A DNA stretch of 64,000 nt from CALMEC01 sp963765105 (GTDB taxonomy: Bacteria > Actinomycetota > Thermoleophilia > Miltoncostaeales > Miltoncostaeaceae), in the NCBI GenBank assembly GCA_963765105.1, contig CAVXUW010000004.1, positions 1,240,001-1,304,000 on the forward strand. Direction: 5' to 3'. The notes below the pieces were generated by a model that had not been told where the DNA came from, searched no databases, and saw nothing but the letters and a program-made list of their open reading frames with translations. The stretch's first letter is position 1. Every line of letters starts with the position of its first letter. A program made the position numbers and the translations under genes. Positions 1 to 11,829 of this stretch are shown here, piece after piece.

Positions 1-225
1 CGCGTCGAGGGCGCCCTCCGCAAACTCCTGTGCCGCCGCGACAGCGGAGGCAATACTTGCCGAGTCGGTGACGTCAAGCTGCACCACCAGAACCTCGGGG
101 TCAGCGACCTCGAGCGACGCCGGGTCGCGCACCCCAGCAACACACCGCCACCCCGCCGCGCGGAACGCATCGACCGTCGAACGTCCGATTCCCCGGCTGG
201 CGCCGGTGATGAGTGCGGTGGGCAT
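1..225 (-). CDS. Short-chain dehydrogenase/reductase, N-terminal part (cut by window edge)
   Basis: Reading from the ATG at 225 towards base 1, the protein begins MPTALITGASRGIG, the classical Rossmann nucleotide-binding motif TGxxxGxG of short-chain dehydrogenases, followed by an acidic LDVTDSASI segment that normally contacts the adenine ring. Only 75 residues are in the window, so the catalytic Tyr-x-x-x-Lys is not visible and the substrate cannot be inferred. The start lies 12 bases after the end of the sensor kinase, so it is probably the last gene of the same operon as the two-component system. Confidence 0.8.
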   Translation of the reverse strand, partial: MPTALITGASRGIGRSTVDAFRAAGWRCVAGVRDPASLEVADPEVLVVQLDVTDSASIASAVAAAQEFAEGALDA

Positions 226-237
226 CGACCGTGAACG

Positions 238-2025
238 CTACCGGGTGACGGAGCGCGCATCCTTCGCCATCACGGCAGACCGAAGTGGAAGCCGGACGGT
301 AAACACACTCCCCACATTCGGGGCGGATCGCATGTCGATCGACCCACCGTGGGCTTCGGCGAGACCTCGGGCGATGGCCAGTCCCAACCCCAGCCCGCTT
401 CCCTCGCGGGAGCGGTCGGCCTGAAAGAAGCGATCGAAGATGAACTGCTGGTTGTCGAGCGAGATACCGGAGCCGGTGTCACGGACGCTGATGGCCCCGA
501 ACTCGGTGTCGCGCGAGACCCCGACGGACACCTTGCCTCCCGCGGGAGTGTGGCGGATCGCGTTGTCGAGCAGGATCAGAAGGATCTGCTCCACCCGGGC
601 ACCGTCGGCCTGCACGACGATCTCCGTGGCGGCCGGAGACGACACCAACTCCACGCCTTCGCGCTCGGCGAGCACCGCACGCGAGGCGGCAATCTCGGTG
701 GCCAGCTCGCCCAGGTCAACAGCGTCGCGATCGAGCGTGAGGGCCCCGGCGTCAAGACGCGCCAGCTCGAGCTGTTCCGCAACGAGGCGCTCGAGGCGTC
801 CCACTTCATGCGTCATGAGACCGAGAAATTCCGTGCGCTGCTCCGTCGACATGCGCTCGTCCTCCAACAACTCGAGGAACCCCTTAACGGCGGTGAGCGG
901 CGTCTTCAGCTCATGCGACACGTTGGCGATGAGGTCGCGGCGGGCACGTGCGAGACGCCGCTCCTCGGTCACATCACGCATGGTCAGGACGATGCCGGCA
1001 CCGCCAACCGGCGGCGACACCGACAGGAGTACCTCCCGGCCGGTTGGCAGCGTCGCCTCCACTGTGGACTCGGTGCCCGGCTCCGCCAGCGCCTGTCGCA
1101 CCGGGGTGCGAACCGCTTCGGGAAGCTCGTCGATCGACAACGTCTCGGCACCTTCGGGAATGCGCAAGAGCTCCCGTGCGGCATCGTTGGCCACGGCCAC
1201 CTCGCCGGTCTCGCTCACCGCAAGGACACCCTCGGTCAGCGAGGCGACAAGGGCGCGGGCGCGGTCACGGTCGCTGACCGTTTCGGCCACGAGGCCCTCC
1301 AGGCGAGCCGCCATCGTGTTGAGGCTCTCCCCGAGCGACGCCAGCTCGAGCGGGGTGACCTCGGCCGCGCGCGCCGACAGATCGCCCCGGGCAAGGGTCG
1401 AGGCGGTTCCTGCCAACCCGCGGATGCGTGCCCCGAGGATGCGTGCGATGCCCGACACCGGCCAACGATGCGAGGCCCAGCACAAGGGCCACCGCCAACA
1501 GAACCCGCCGCCGCACGAAGGCGAGGCGATCGGCCGTGCCGCGTACGGGCATCGCGGCCTCAAGGACGTAGTCGTCGACATCATCGACGCGGACGCGTAT
1601 CGCCCCTTCGACGATGTCCCCGTTCGGCGTTTCCCGAATGAGAAATCGCTGCTGTGGGGTGTTTCCGTCGACCACCCATTTGCCCGCCTCCGAGAGCCGA
1701 CCCGACGTGAGATAGCCGCGGGTGATCGAGGATTGAAACGTCTGGGGCTGAACGGTCTCGGTAAAGAACGACAGGCGTGTGTCGCCCTCCAACGTGCTGG
1801 CCAGAGTGCCGACCGCGACCTGCGCGAATTCGCGCCAAAATCGCGATTGTTCTGCAAGCGTGCGAATGAGATCGCGCCTGTGCCTGCCGGGCTTGTTCCT
1901 TCCGGATGTTGGCCTCAAGCGTCGGGAACACCACAAGCGCCACTGCCAAACTGGCCATGCGCGCCGAGGGCGATGAACGCCGCAACCAACCACGCTTGCA
2001 GAGCTCAGACGTTTTGGGCGAGTAC

Positions 2026-2029
<4 letters not shown>
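238..2029 (-). pseudogene. PhoR-like sensor histidine kinase, reading frame interrupted about four times
   Basis: The C-terminal two thirds are a standard membrane sensor kinase: HAMP linker, PAS-like segment (EGVLAVSETGEV), H-box NVSHELKTPLTAVKGF, N-box LLDNAIRHTP, and glycine boxes RDTGSGIS and GSGLGLGLAIARG. The N-terminal half can be read only by changing frame near 1990, 1959, 1877 and 1459, each time by one extra base. Joined this way it gives a start GTG at 2029 (GTGA overlap with the regulator stop), a hydrophobic helix VLVAAFIALGAMASLAVALV, an extracellular domain, a second helix RRVLLAVALVLGLASLAV and the HAMP domain. Each piece makes sense only in its own frame. Either the gene is decaying or the assembly has indel errors here. 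No other gene in the window shows this. The partner regulator is intact. Confidence 0.75.
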
Positions 2030-2727
<698 letters not shown>

Positions 2728-2733
2728 GCGGCA

Positions 2734-2739
2734 ATTCTA
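2734..2739 (-). promoter_or_regulatory. -10 element of the response regulator (leaderless)
   Basis: On the minus strand TAGAAT is followed by six bases and the start ATG at 2727, placing the transcription start on the start codon. No clear -35 hexamer is seen. Confidence 0.6.
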
Positions 2740-2761
2740 GGTTGCCCACACCGGTAACGGG

Positions 2762-3463
2762 TTATGGACGCGTTATCGCCCCGCGGGAACGCAACAGGTT
2801 GGCGATCACGCGAAAGCCCTGTCGCTCGGCGTGCGCAAGGGGGGTGACACCTGCGCGATCGGCCCGGTTCGGGTTGGCTCCGGCCGCCAGAACGTCCCGA
2901 ACGATTGCCTGATGATCGGCGCCACCGTCACCCAGGATGACCGCCTCCAAGAGACACGTCCAGCCGAGGTTGTTGACGTGGTCCACGTCGATCGTGGTTG
3001 TGAGCAGCACGCGTACGGCCGCAACATGTCCCCGCTCACACGCCGGAATGAGCGCAGTTCCACCAAAGCGGTTGAGGATCGTCAGATCGGGCCCGCGCGG
3101 GATCATCTCCCGAAGGACGGCGACGCGCCCCTCGGCCCCGGCGAGAAGCCAGGGAGTGTCGTGATTTTCGGCTCGGGCGTTGATGTTGGCCCCACCGGCG
3201 ATGAGGCGCAGGGCCACGGCATCCGCGCCCGAGCCGAGTGCAGCCAAGAGGGCCGTGCGACCGCTGGGGTCACGACCGTCAATGGCGACGCCCGCGCGCA
3301 GAAGCCGGTCCACCTGTTCGCTGTCCCCGCGCTCTGCAGCACCGATGAACGCGATTGGGTCGGGGCGGTACGAACTATCAACCGAACGTCCGCCGCAGCC
3401 ACCCACCGAGATCAGCACAAGGCTGACAAGACAAGCAACGACGCACGACAACCGAATGCCCAT
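2762..3463 (-). CDS. Ankyrin-repeat lipoprotein
   Basis: 233 residues from the ATG at 3463. The N-terminus is a lipoprotein signal peptide (MGIRLSCVVACLVSLVLISV) ending in a lipobox GGC with Cys23. The mature part is made of ankyrin repeats, recognisable from repeated units such as DPSGRTALLAALGSGADAVA, GHVAAVRVLL, NNLGWTCLLEAV and DRAGVTPLAHAE. It is probably anchored to the outer face of the cytoplasmic membrane and mediates protein-protein contacts. The partner is unknown. An upstream in-frame ATG at 3505 would disrupt the signal peptide. TACCCT at 3470-3475 lies six bases before the chosen ATG, which supports this start. It is transcribed divergently from htrA. Confidence 0.85.
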   Translation of the reverse strand: MGIRLSCVVACLVSLVLISVGGCGGRSVDSSYRPDPIAFIGAAERGDSEQVDRLLRAGVAIDGRDPSGRTALLAALGSGADAVALRLIAGGANINARAENHDTPWLLAGAEGRVAVLREMIPRGPDLTILNRFGGTALIPACERGHVAAVRVLLTTTIDVDHVNNLGWTCLLEAVILGDGGADHQAIVRDVLAAGANPNRADRAGVTPLAHAERQGFRVIANLLRSRGAITRP

Positions 3464-3469
3464 GGGTCC

Positions 3470-3475
3470 AGGGTA
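3470..3475 (-). promoter_or_regulatory. -10 element of the ankyrin lipoprotein gene
   Basis: Minus-strand TACCCT, six bases, then ATG at 3463. It supports the shorter start and a leaderless message. Confidence 0.55.
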
Positions 3476-3507
3476 ACCGCTCCCCTCATTCCCGTCACCG
3501 CGCAAGC

Positions 3508-3513
3508 TACCCT
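3508..3513 (+). promoter_or_regulatory. -10 element of htrA
   Basis: TACCCT ends ten bases before the GTG start at 3524, implying a very short or absent leader. It lies about 30 bp from the divergent -10 at 3470-3475. Confidence 0.5.
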
Positions 3514-3523
3514 GTCGGGTGAC

Positions 3524-4738
3524 GTGGGAACTTTGCCGCCAATCCGAAATCCGTACCCGCCGCCCGAACCGCCGCCGGCTCCGCCAAAACGCCGGTGGAT
3601 CGCCGGGGCAATCCTTCCCGCCGTCATCGGGGCGGCAGCGGCTCTGGGTGTGGCGAAGCTCACCGACAACGACCGGGCCGCGGAAACGCGCACCGTCACC
3701 GCCGCAGCGTCGCAGGACAGCACTCGCACGCCACCCGCGCCAAGTGCCCCGGCGCTACCCGAGCCAACGCCTGATGACAGCTCGCCGGTTCAGGGCGTTC
3801 AGAAGGTCGTTCGGGATTCGTCACCGGGGATCGTGCTGGTGCAGCACTCTCAAGGGCTGGGGACGGGCTTTCTGATCGATGACGAGGGGCGCATCCTCAC
3901 CAACGCCCATGTCGTGGAGGGCGCACGCAATGTCACAGTGACCTATGCCGACGGTACCGAGCAGGACGCGAAGATTCTTGCCGCCGATGCATCGATCGAC
4001 CTGGCTGTTCTCGATGTCGGGTCGGTCCCGCCGGGCGCCAAGCCGCTCCCCCTCGGCGAGAGCGCGCGCCTCACTGTCGGTGACCCCGTCGTCGCAATCG
4101 GTAACCCCCTCGGCTTCGAGCAAACCGCCACCACCGGCATCATCTCCGCCCTCAAACGCCAGATTTGCTCGCCGAACGAGTCGATCATCGCGAACGCCAT
4201 CCAAACCGACGCAGCCATCAACAAGGGCAACTCGGGCGGGCCACTGCTCGATCTGAGGGGCCGTGTCATCGGGATCAACTCGCAGATCGTCAGCCAGAGC
4301 GGTGGCTCGGAGGGCATCGGCTTCGCTCTTCCCATCGACACGGTGCGACCCGTCGCTGAGGCAATCATCGCCAGCGGAATACCCACTCACGCCTGGATCG
4401 GAGTTCAGGGCCAACCGCTCACACCGAACCTCGCGAAGGAGCTCGGTGTGTCGCAGACGACCGGCGTCGTCCTTCGCAAGGTGGATGACCGTGGCCCATC
4501 GAAGAAGGCGGGCCTCATCGGATCGAATGCGCCCCAGAACTCCCCGCCGAAGGGAGGGGACATCATCATCGAGATCGCCGGCACACCCATTCGGGATTTC
4601 GGTGACCTCGCCCAACAGGTGGGAAGCCGCAAGGTTGGCGACTCCATCGACCTTGTTGTCCTTCGCGACGGCAAGAAGGTTCCGGTCACGATGACGCTTC
4701 AGGATCGCCCCAAAGATCTGGAGGGTTCGTGCCAGTAG
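3524..4738 (+). CDS. htrA: HtrA/DegP-like membrane-anchored serine protease
   Basis: 404 residues from GTG 3524. The order is a proline-rich cytoplasmic stub, one membrane helix (WIAGAILPAVIGAAAALGVA, about residues 25-44), a Ser/Thr/Pro linker, a trypsin-like domain (about 90-285) and a PDZ domain (about 300-395). The catalytic triad is visible: His129 in TNAHVVEG, Asp159 in SIDLAVLD and Ser237 in NKGNSGGPLL. Such enzymes degrade or refold misfolded exported proteins outside the membrane. It heads an operon with the acetyltransferase, lipoprotein and GT87 genes that follow, all overlapping. An open frame extends upstream, but it runs through the divergent promoter region and has no signal. 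The GTG at 3524 follows a TACCCT box. Confidence 0.9.
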   Translation: MGTLPPIRNPYPPPEPPPAPPKRRWIAGAILPAVIGAAAALGVAKLTDNDRAAETRTVTAAASQDSTRTPPAPSAPALPEPTPDDSSPVQGVQKVVRDSSPGIVLVQHSQGLGTGFLIDDEGRILTNAHVVEGARNVTVTYADGTEQDAKILAADASIDLAVLDVGSVPPGAKPLPLGESARLTVGDPVVAIGNPLGFEQTATTGIISALKRQICSPNESIIANAIQTDAAINKGNSGGPLLDLRGRVIGINSQIVSQSGGSEGIGFALPIDTVRPVAEAIIASGIPTHAWIGVQGQPLTPNLAKELGVSQTTGVVLRKVDDRGPSKKAGLIGSNAPQNSPPKGGDIIIEIAGTPIRDFGDLAQQVGSRKVGDSIDLVVLRDGKKVPVTMTLQDRPKDLEGSCQ

Positions 4739-5247
4739 GCGGATTGACGATTCGCCGGGCCACAGTGGAGGACGCGGCCACCCTCGGCGAGATCTACGAC
4801 GAGGCCATCGCAACCGGCACCGCCACCTTCGCCACCGGGCCGCACACAGAGGAGGAACGCCGTGGTTGGCTCGCCGGGCGAGCGGCCACCGCCCCGGTCT
4901 TCGTCGGTGAGCGCGACGGCGACGTCGTCGCGTGGTCGGCCCTCGCCCCGTTTTCACACCGGTCGTGGTACAGCGGGGTGGGTGAGTACACCGTTTACGT
5001 CACGTTCACTCAACGTGGCCATGGCGTCGGTCGCGACATGCTCGACCACCTGATCATCGAAGCTCCCGCCTTCGGCTACTGGAAGCTGGTGGGGATGATC
5101 TTTCCCGAGAACCCAGCCGGCCTGGCGCTGGCGAACGGAGCGGGGTTCCGGACGGTCGGCACGTTCGCCGCGCACGGCAAGGTGGCCGACAAGTGGCGCG
5201 ACATCATGATCCTCGAGCGGCATGTCGAGGTTGCCGACAACGGCTAA
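4729..5247 (+). CDS. GNAT N-acetyltransferase, phosphinothricin acetyltransferase-like
   Basis: 172 residues. The N-terminus LTIRRATVEDAATLGEIYDEAI and the acetyl-CoA pyrophosphate-binding motif QRGHGVG identify the GNAT fold. The strand-loop EYTVYVTFTQRGHGVG and the ending GFRTVGTFAAHGKVADKWRDI resemble the phosphinothricin/methionine sulfoximine acetyltransferase branch, which acetylates small amines. The GTG start overlaps the htrA stop by 10 nt and has GGAGG at 4720-4724. The true substrate is not known. Confidence 0.85.
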   Translation: MPVGGLTIRRATVEDAATLGEIYDEAIATGTATFATGPHTEEERRGWLAGRAATAPVFVGERDGDVVAWSALAPFSHRSWYSGVGEYTVYVTFTQRGHGVGRDMLDHLIIEAPAFGYWKLVGMIFPENPAGLALANGAGFRTVGTFAAHGKVADKWRDIMILERHVEVADNG

Positions 5248-6538
5248 GGCGCGTCAGCGCGCCGGCCTGGGGGTCTGCGCCGCGCTCACACTGTTCGTGG
5301 GGTGTGGAGCCTCTCCACGGGCGTCGCGGTGCGCCACCGTCGCCACTCCGCTCACCGTCAGTGATGGTGACCGCCGCGACCCGGTGATCGCAACAAATGG
5401 GGGTCGGGGAGTTGTTGTGGCGTGGGAACCCATCCGCGGGGGACCGATCGAAGTGGTGTCACGCATGGTCGGGGGTGGGTGGACGCGGCCCGCGGCACTC
5501 TCCTCCGCCGTCGCGCGGTTTCCCGCGCTTGCGGTTGCCGCCAACGACACGGCCGTTGCCGCGTGGCAGACCAATCGCAACGGCCGCCCACATCTGGAGG
5601 TTTCGCTGCGCGACGCCGCCCTGACGTGGGACGCCCCACGTCGACTCGGGGCCGAAGGCGCTCAGGACCCCGATGTGGGGATCAGCGCCGCCGGCGATGC
5701 CCTGGTGGTGTGGACGCGCCGGGTGACAGACCGAGCGATCGTCGAAGTGGCAACCGGCGCGAACGGAGCGGCGTGGCAGCCCCCCACGCAGCTCACCCAA
5801 ACGGGAACCGCCCAACGCGTACGCATCGCGGTGGCGCCATCCGGGGCAGCGATCGTGGTGTGGGAAGACCACGGTGTCTCGCCGTCACGGGTCATGGCGG
5901 CAGTGCGTACAGAGGGGCAGTGGACCGCCCCCGCGCCGGTATCCGCGTCGCGTCGGGAGGGCCAGAATGCGGAAGTGGCCATCGACGCGCGCGGCGCCGC
6001 CTCCGTTGTGTGGATCGAGGAGCGCGGCGACGGGTTCATCATCGTCGCTCGCCGCTTCACCCGAGATGGTTGGGGCCCGCCGACACCTGTGGCCTCGGCG
6101 CCGAAGCCTGCGGAACGCCTGCTCCGCCCCCGGCGCAACGACCTCGGAGCGGATATCGCGGTGACTCCCGATGGGCGCGCGGTGGTGGTGTGGGCGGCCC
6201 GTGACGACGACCACTCCACCATCCACGCCGCGCTCGAGAATGGGGCGGGTCGCTGGTCCCCGCCCCGCCAACTGTCGAGCCCCGATGGTCAGGCGACCTC
6301 ACCCGAGGTGCAGATCGGCGCCGGGGGCGTTCCCCTCGCCGCCTGGGAAGAGCTTGACAACGGCCTTGTGAGAGCGCGCGTCGCACGGCTCGGCGGGGAA
6401 ACGTCCACCATCTCCTGCGCGGACCTGGACCGCACCGGTGGCGAGACGGCCGGGCCCCGACTCGCGGGCGGCAGCGCTCCAATGGCCGCCCTGGTCGACC
6501 TCGACCGCAACGAAATCCGATTGGCGCGAGTTCCGTGA
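5222..6538 (+). CDS. Secreted repeat lipoprotein of unknown function
   Basis: 438 residues. The N-terminus has a positively charged stretch, a hydrophobic core (AGLGVCAALTLF) and a lipobox VGC with Cys28. The mature part contains about seven similar blocks of roughly 50 residues built around a strand such as GDALVVWTRR, GAAIVVWEDH, GAASVVWIEE, GRAVVVWAAR and GVPLAAWEEL. This pattern is typical of sialidase-like or other beta-propeller blades, although no full Asp-box (SxDxGxTW) is evident. It is probably an exported propeller that binds glycans or proteins. It overlaps the acetyltransferase end by 26 nt and ends in a GTGA overlap with the next gene. Confidence 0.75.
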   Translation: MSRLPTTAKARQRAGLGVCAALTLFVGCGASPRASRCATVATPLTVSDGDRRDPVIATNGGRGVVVAWEPIRGGPIEVVSRMVGGGWTRPAALSSAVARFPALAVAANDTAVAAWQTNRNGRPHLEVSLRDAALTWDAPRRLGAEGAQDPDVGISAAGDALVVWTRRVTDRAIVEVATGANGAAWQPPTQLTQTGTAQRVRIAVAPSGAAIVVWEDHGVSPSRVMAAVRTEGQWTAPAPVSASRREGQNAEVAIDARGAASVVWIEERGDGFIIVARRFTRDGWGPPTPVASAPKPAERLLRPRRNDLGADIAVTPDGRAVVVWAARDDDHSTIHAALENGAGRWSPPRQLSSPDGQATSPEVQIGAGGVPLAAWEELDNGLVRARVARLGGETSTISCADLDRTGGETAGPRLAGGSAPMAALVDLDRNEIRLARVP

Positions 6539-7822
6539 AGCGGCTCGTCGACGGCACCGTCGCGGGGCTGTGCGCGGCGTCATGGGCCCTCGCGGAATGG
6601 GTGATTCGCGACAGCTCCGGCCCGGGCGATCTGGTGGTCTACCGTCATACAGCACGCCTTCTGGACGCCGGGCTAGTGCCCTACCGCGACTTCGACGTGG
6701 AATACCCGCCGCTGGCAACCGGACTGTTCTGGGTGGTCGATCGCATCCCCGGGAGTGACACCGGGGCGTGGAGCATCGCGATGCTGGCCTGCCTCATCGC
6801 CACGGCGCTCAGCGCGGTTGCGGCCGCACGCACGCTCGGGTACGGCACCGTGCGTCAGGTCACCGCAGGCGCTATCGTCGCCGCGACGCCGCTCCTGCTC
6901 GGTGGCTTGGTGGCAAACCGCTACGACCTGGCCGTCGCCGCCCTGCTCGGCGGGGTTCTCGTGGCGGCGCTGCGACGGAAGATGGGCTGGGCGTGGACTC
7001 TTCTGGCAATCGCCACGGCGATCAAGTTGACACCGGTCGTTGTGGCGCCCGTGCTCATGATCTGGCACCTGCGCCAGCGTGGATCACGACAGGCGGTGGC
7101 GGGAACGACCGCGTTTGGCGTCGCGGTTGCGGCAACGATCGCTCCGTTTGCCGTGATCGCACCCGAGGGAACCTGGCGGCTCTTCTCGTACCACCTGGAA
7201 CGGCCCGCGCAAGTGGAATCCTTTGTGGCGTCGTTGGTGCACCTCACCAACCGGCCCTACCAAGCAGAGTTCAGCTTTGGCAGTGACAACCTCGTCGGGG
7301 CCGGCCCCGACACCCTGGCCATCATCAGCACCGCCCTCGTCGCGGTGGCGCTCGTCGGAATCATCGTGGCGATGGCACGCGGGCCGGCCGCTCATCCCGA
7401 CCGGCAGTTCGTGCATGCCATGGCGGCGACCCTCGTCGCGGTCGTCGCGTTTGCCAAGGTGGCGTCGCCCCAGTACCTCGTGTGGCTTCTTCCCGCCGTG
7501 CTTCTCATTGCGGGGTGGCGAGGCAGGGTGGCCGGCGCCCTCGTGCTGGCGATCTTTGGCCTCACCCACACGGTCTATCCACGCTTGTACGGGGACCTCG
7601 TGTCAACAGCCGATCGACTTCCGGTAGACCTGTTGACCGTCCGAAACGGACTCCTCATCCTCCTTCTTCTGGTGGCGTGGCCCACGGGACGGCGGCATCC
7701 CACGAGCGGCGAGGTCGACATCCCTCGCAGTCCTTCCATTGGGGAACCGCACTCTGCGGCGACCCCGGGCAACGACCTCAGCACCCCGACGTCCACCCGG
7801 GGGAAGGGGCTAGGTTATGGAC

Positions 7823-7836
<14 letters not shown>
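6535..7836 (+). CDS. Multi-pass membrane glycosyltransferase, GT87/DUF2029-like
   Basis: 433 residues with about ten hydrophobic helices. The motif GDLVVYRHTARLLDAGLVPYRDFDVEYPPLATGLF near the N-terminus (Asp in the first loop and the EYPP motif) is characteristic of GT-C family polyprenol-phosphate-mannose-dependent transferases such as GT87. These use lipid-linked sugars on the outer face of the membrane. The C-terminal 50 residues are a hydrophilic Ser/Thr/Pro-rich tail. The GTG start overlaps the preceding stop by 4 nt. It is the last gene of the htrA operon. The acceptor cannot be told from sequence. Confidence 0.75.
7811..7816 (+). promoter_or_regulatory. -10 element of the pyruvate dehydrogenase operon
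   Basis: TAGGTT, then six bases, then the ATG at 7823. The ATG at 7817 lies between the -10 and the predicted transcription start, so 7823 is the better start. The element sits inside the 3' end of the GT87 gene. Confidence 0.55.
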
Positions 7837-10506
<2,670 letters not shown>

Positions 10507-10519
<13 letters not shown>

Positions 10520-11829
10520 CCGAGATCACCGTCCCCGACCTCGGCGACTTTGCCGACATCCCCGTCATCGAAGTGCTCGTCGCGCCCGGCGACCGCGTGG
10601 CCGTTGAATCGCCACTGGTGACCTTGGAGTCGGACAAGGCCACCATGGACGTGCCCTCCACGGTCGCCGGCGTTGTGGCCGAGCTTCGTGTCGCCGTGGG
10701 CGACCGCGTTTCCGCGGGCACGCCGATTCTCACCCTCACGCCGGAGTCCGCGCCACCGGCGGCGGAGAGCCGAGCGGAGGCGACCGATGCACCGACACCC
10801 GTTGAGGCATCCCTGGCGGCACCTGTTCCCCCCGCCGAGCAGGCGCCGTCGGCGCCTCCCGTGGCGGCGACCGCAGCTGCACCAGCCGCCAGCGTTGCCG
10901 TCGGTTCGGTCTATGCCAGCCCGTCGGTGCGCCGCCGCGCCCGTGAGCTCAACGTCGACCTCACCACCGTGGTGGGAACGGGGAGGAACGGCCGGATCGT
11001 CGTTGCCGACCTGGACGGCGCGCGCGCATCCACCACCGGCCCCAGTGTCACAACAACGGGGAGCAATGTCGCCCCCACCGCCGTGACCGGATCAGCACTC
11101 GACCTCGCCCCGTGGCCGCAGATCGACTTCGCCCAATTCGGTCCCGTGGAACGTGAGCCCCGCTCCCGTATCGCCAAAATCGCCGGCAGGTACCTGCAGC
11201 GCAACTGGGTCACCATCCCGCATGTCACTCAGTTCGATGAGGCCGACATCACCGACCTCGAGGCGTTTCGCAAACAGACCAACGAGGAGAACACAGACGC
11301 CGGCGTCAAGGTGACGATGGTGGCGTTGGTGCTCAAGGCATGTGTGGCGTCGCTGCGGGACCACCCGCGCGTCAACGCGTCGCTCGATGGTGACGACCTC
11401 ATCCTGAAGCGCTACTACCACCTGGGCTTTGCCGCCGACACGCCACAGGGGCTCGTGGTCCCCGTCATTCGCGACGTCGATCAGAAGGGCATCCTCGACA
11501 TCGCACGTGAGCTTGCCGAAATGTCCGGCAAGGCCCGTGAAGGGACCCTCTCGCCCGCGGAAATGTCCGGGGGAACGTTCACGCTCTCAAGCCTCGGCGG
11601 TATCGGCGGGACGGCCTTCACTCCCATCGTCAATGCCCCAGAGGTGGCCATCTTGGGTGTTTCACGCTCATCGCAAAAGCCCGTGTGGAATGGCAGTGAG
11701 TTTGCTCCCCGCCTGATGTTGCCGCTGTCGTTCTCGTACGATCACCGCGTGATCGACGGGGCCGAGGCCGCACGCTTCACCACCCACCTGGCCGGGGTTC
11801 TCTCCGACCTGAGGCGGGTGCTGCTATGA
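10507..11829 (+). CDS. aceF: Dihydrolipoamide acetyltransferase (PDH E2)
   Basis: 440 residues from the GTG at 10507. There is a single lipoyl domain (about 1-78) with the lipoylated lysine K44 in ESDKATMDVPS, then an Ala/Pro/Thr-rich flexible linker, a peripheral subunit-binding domain (YASPSVRRRARELNVDLTTV with GTGRNGRIVVADL, about 137-172), a second linker and the catalytic acetyltransferase domain ending in SYDHRVIDGAEAARF (His and Asp active-site motif). It forms the core of the complex and transfers acetyl groups to CoA. Its start lies inside the aceE end, and its stop overlaps lpd by 4 nt. Confidence 0.95.

Noticed and set aside
2831..3523. N-terminal extension of HtrA by more than 200 residues
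   Set aside because: The extension is antisense to the ankyrin lipoprotein and lacks a signal. A promoter and GTG are present at 3508-3526.
3821..4957. Long minus-strand open frame opposite htrA
   Set aside because: No recognisable domain, and the plus strand has an intact serine protease with its triad.
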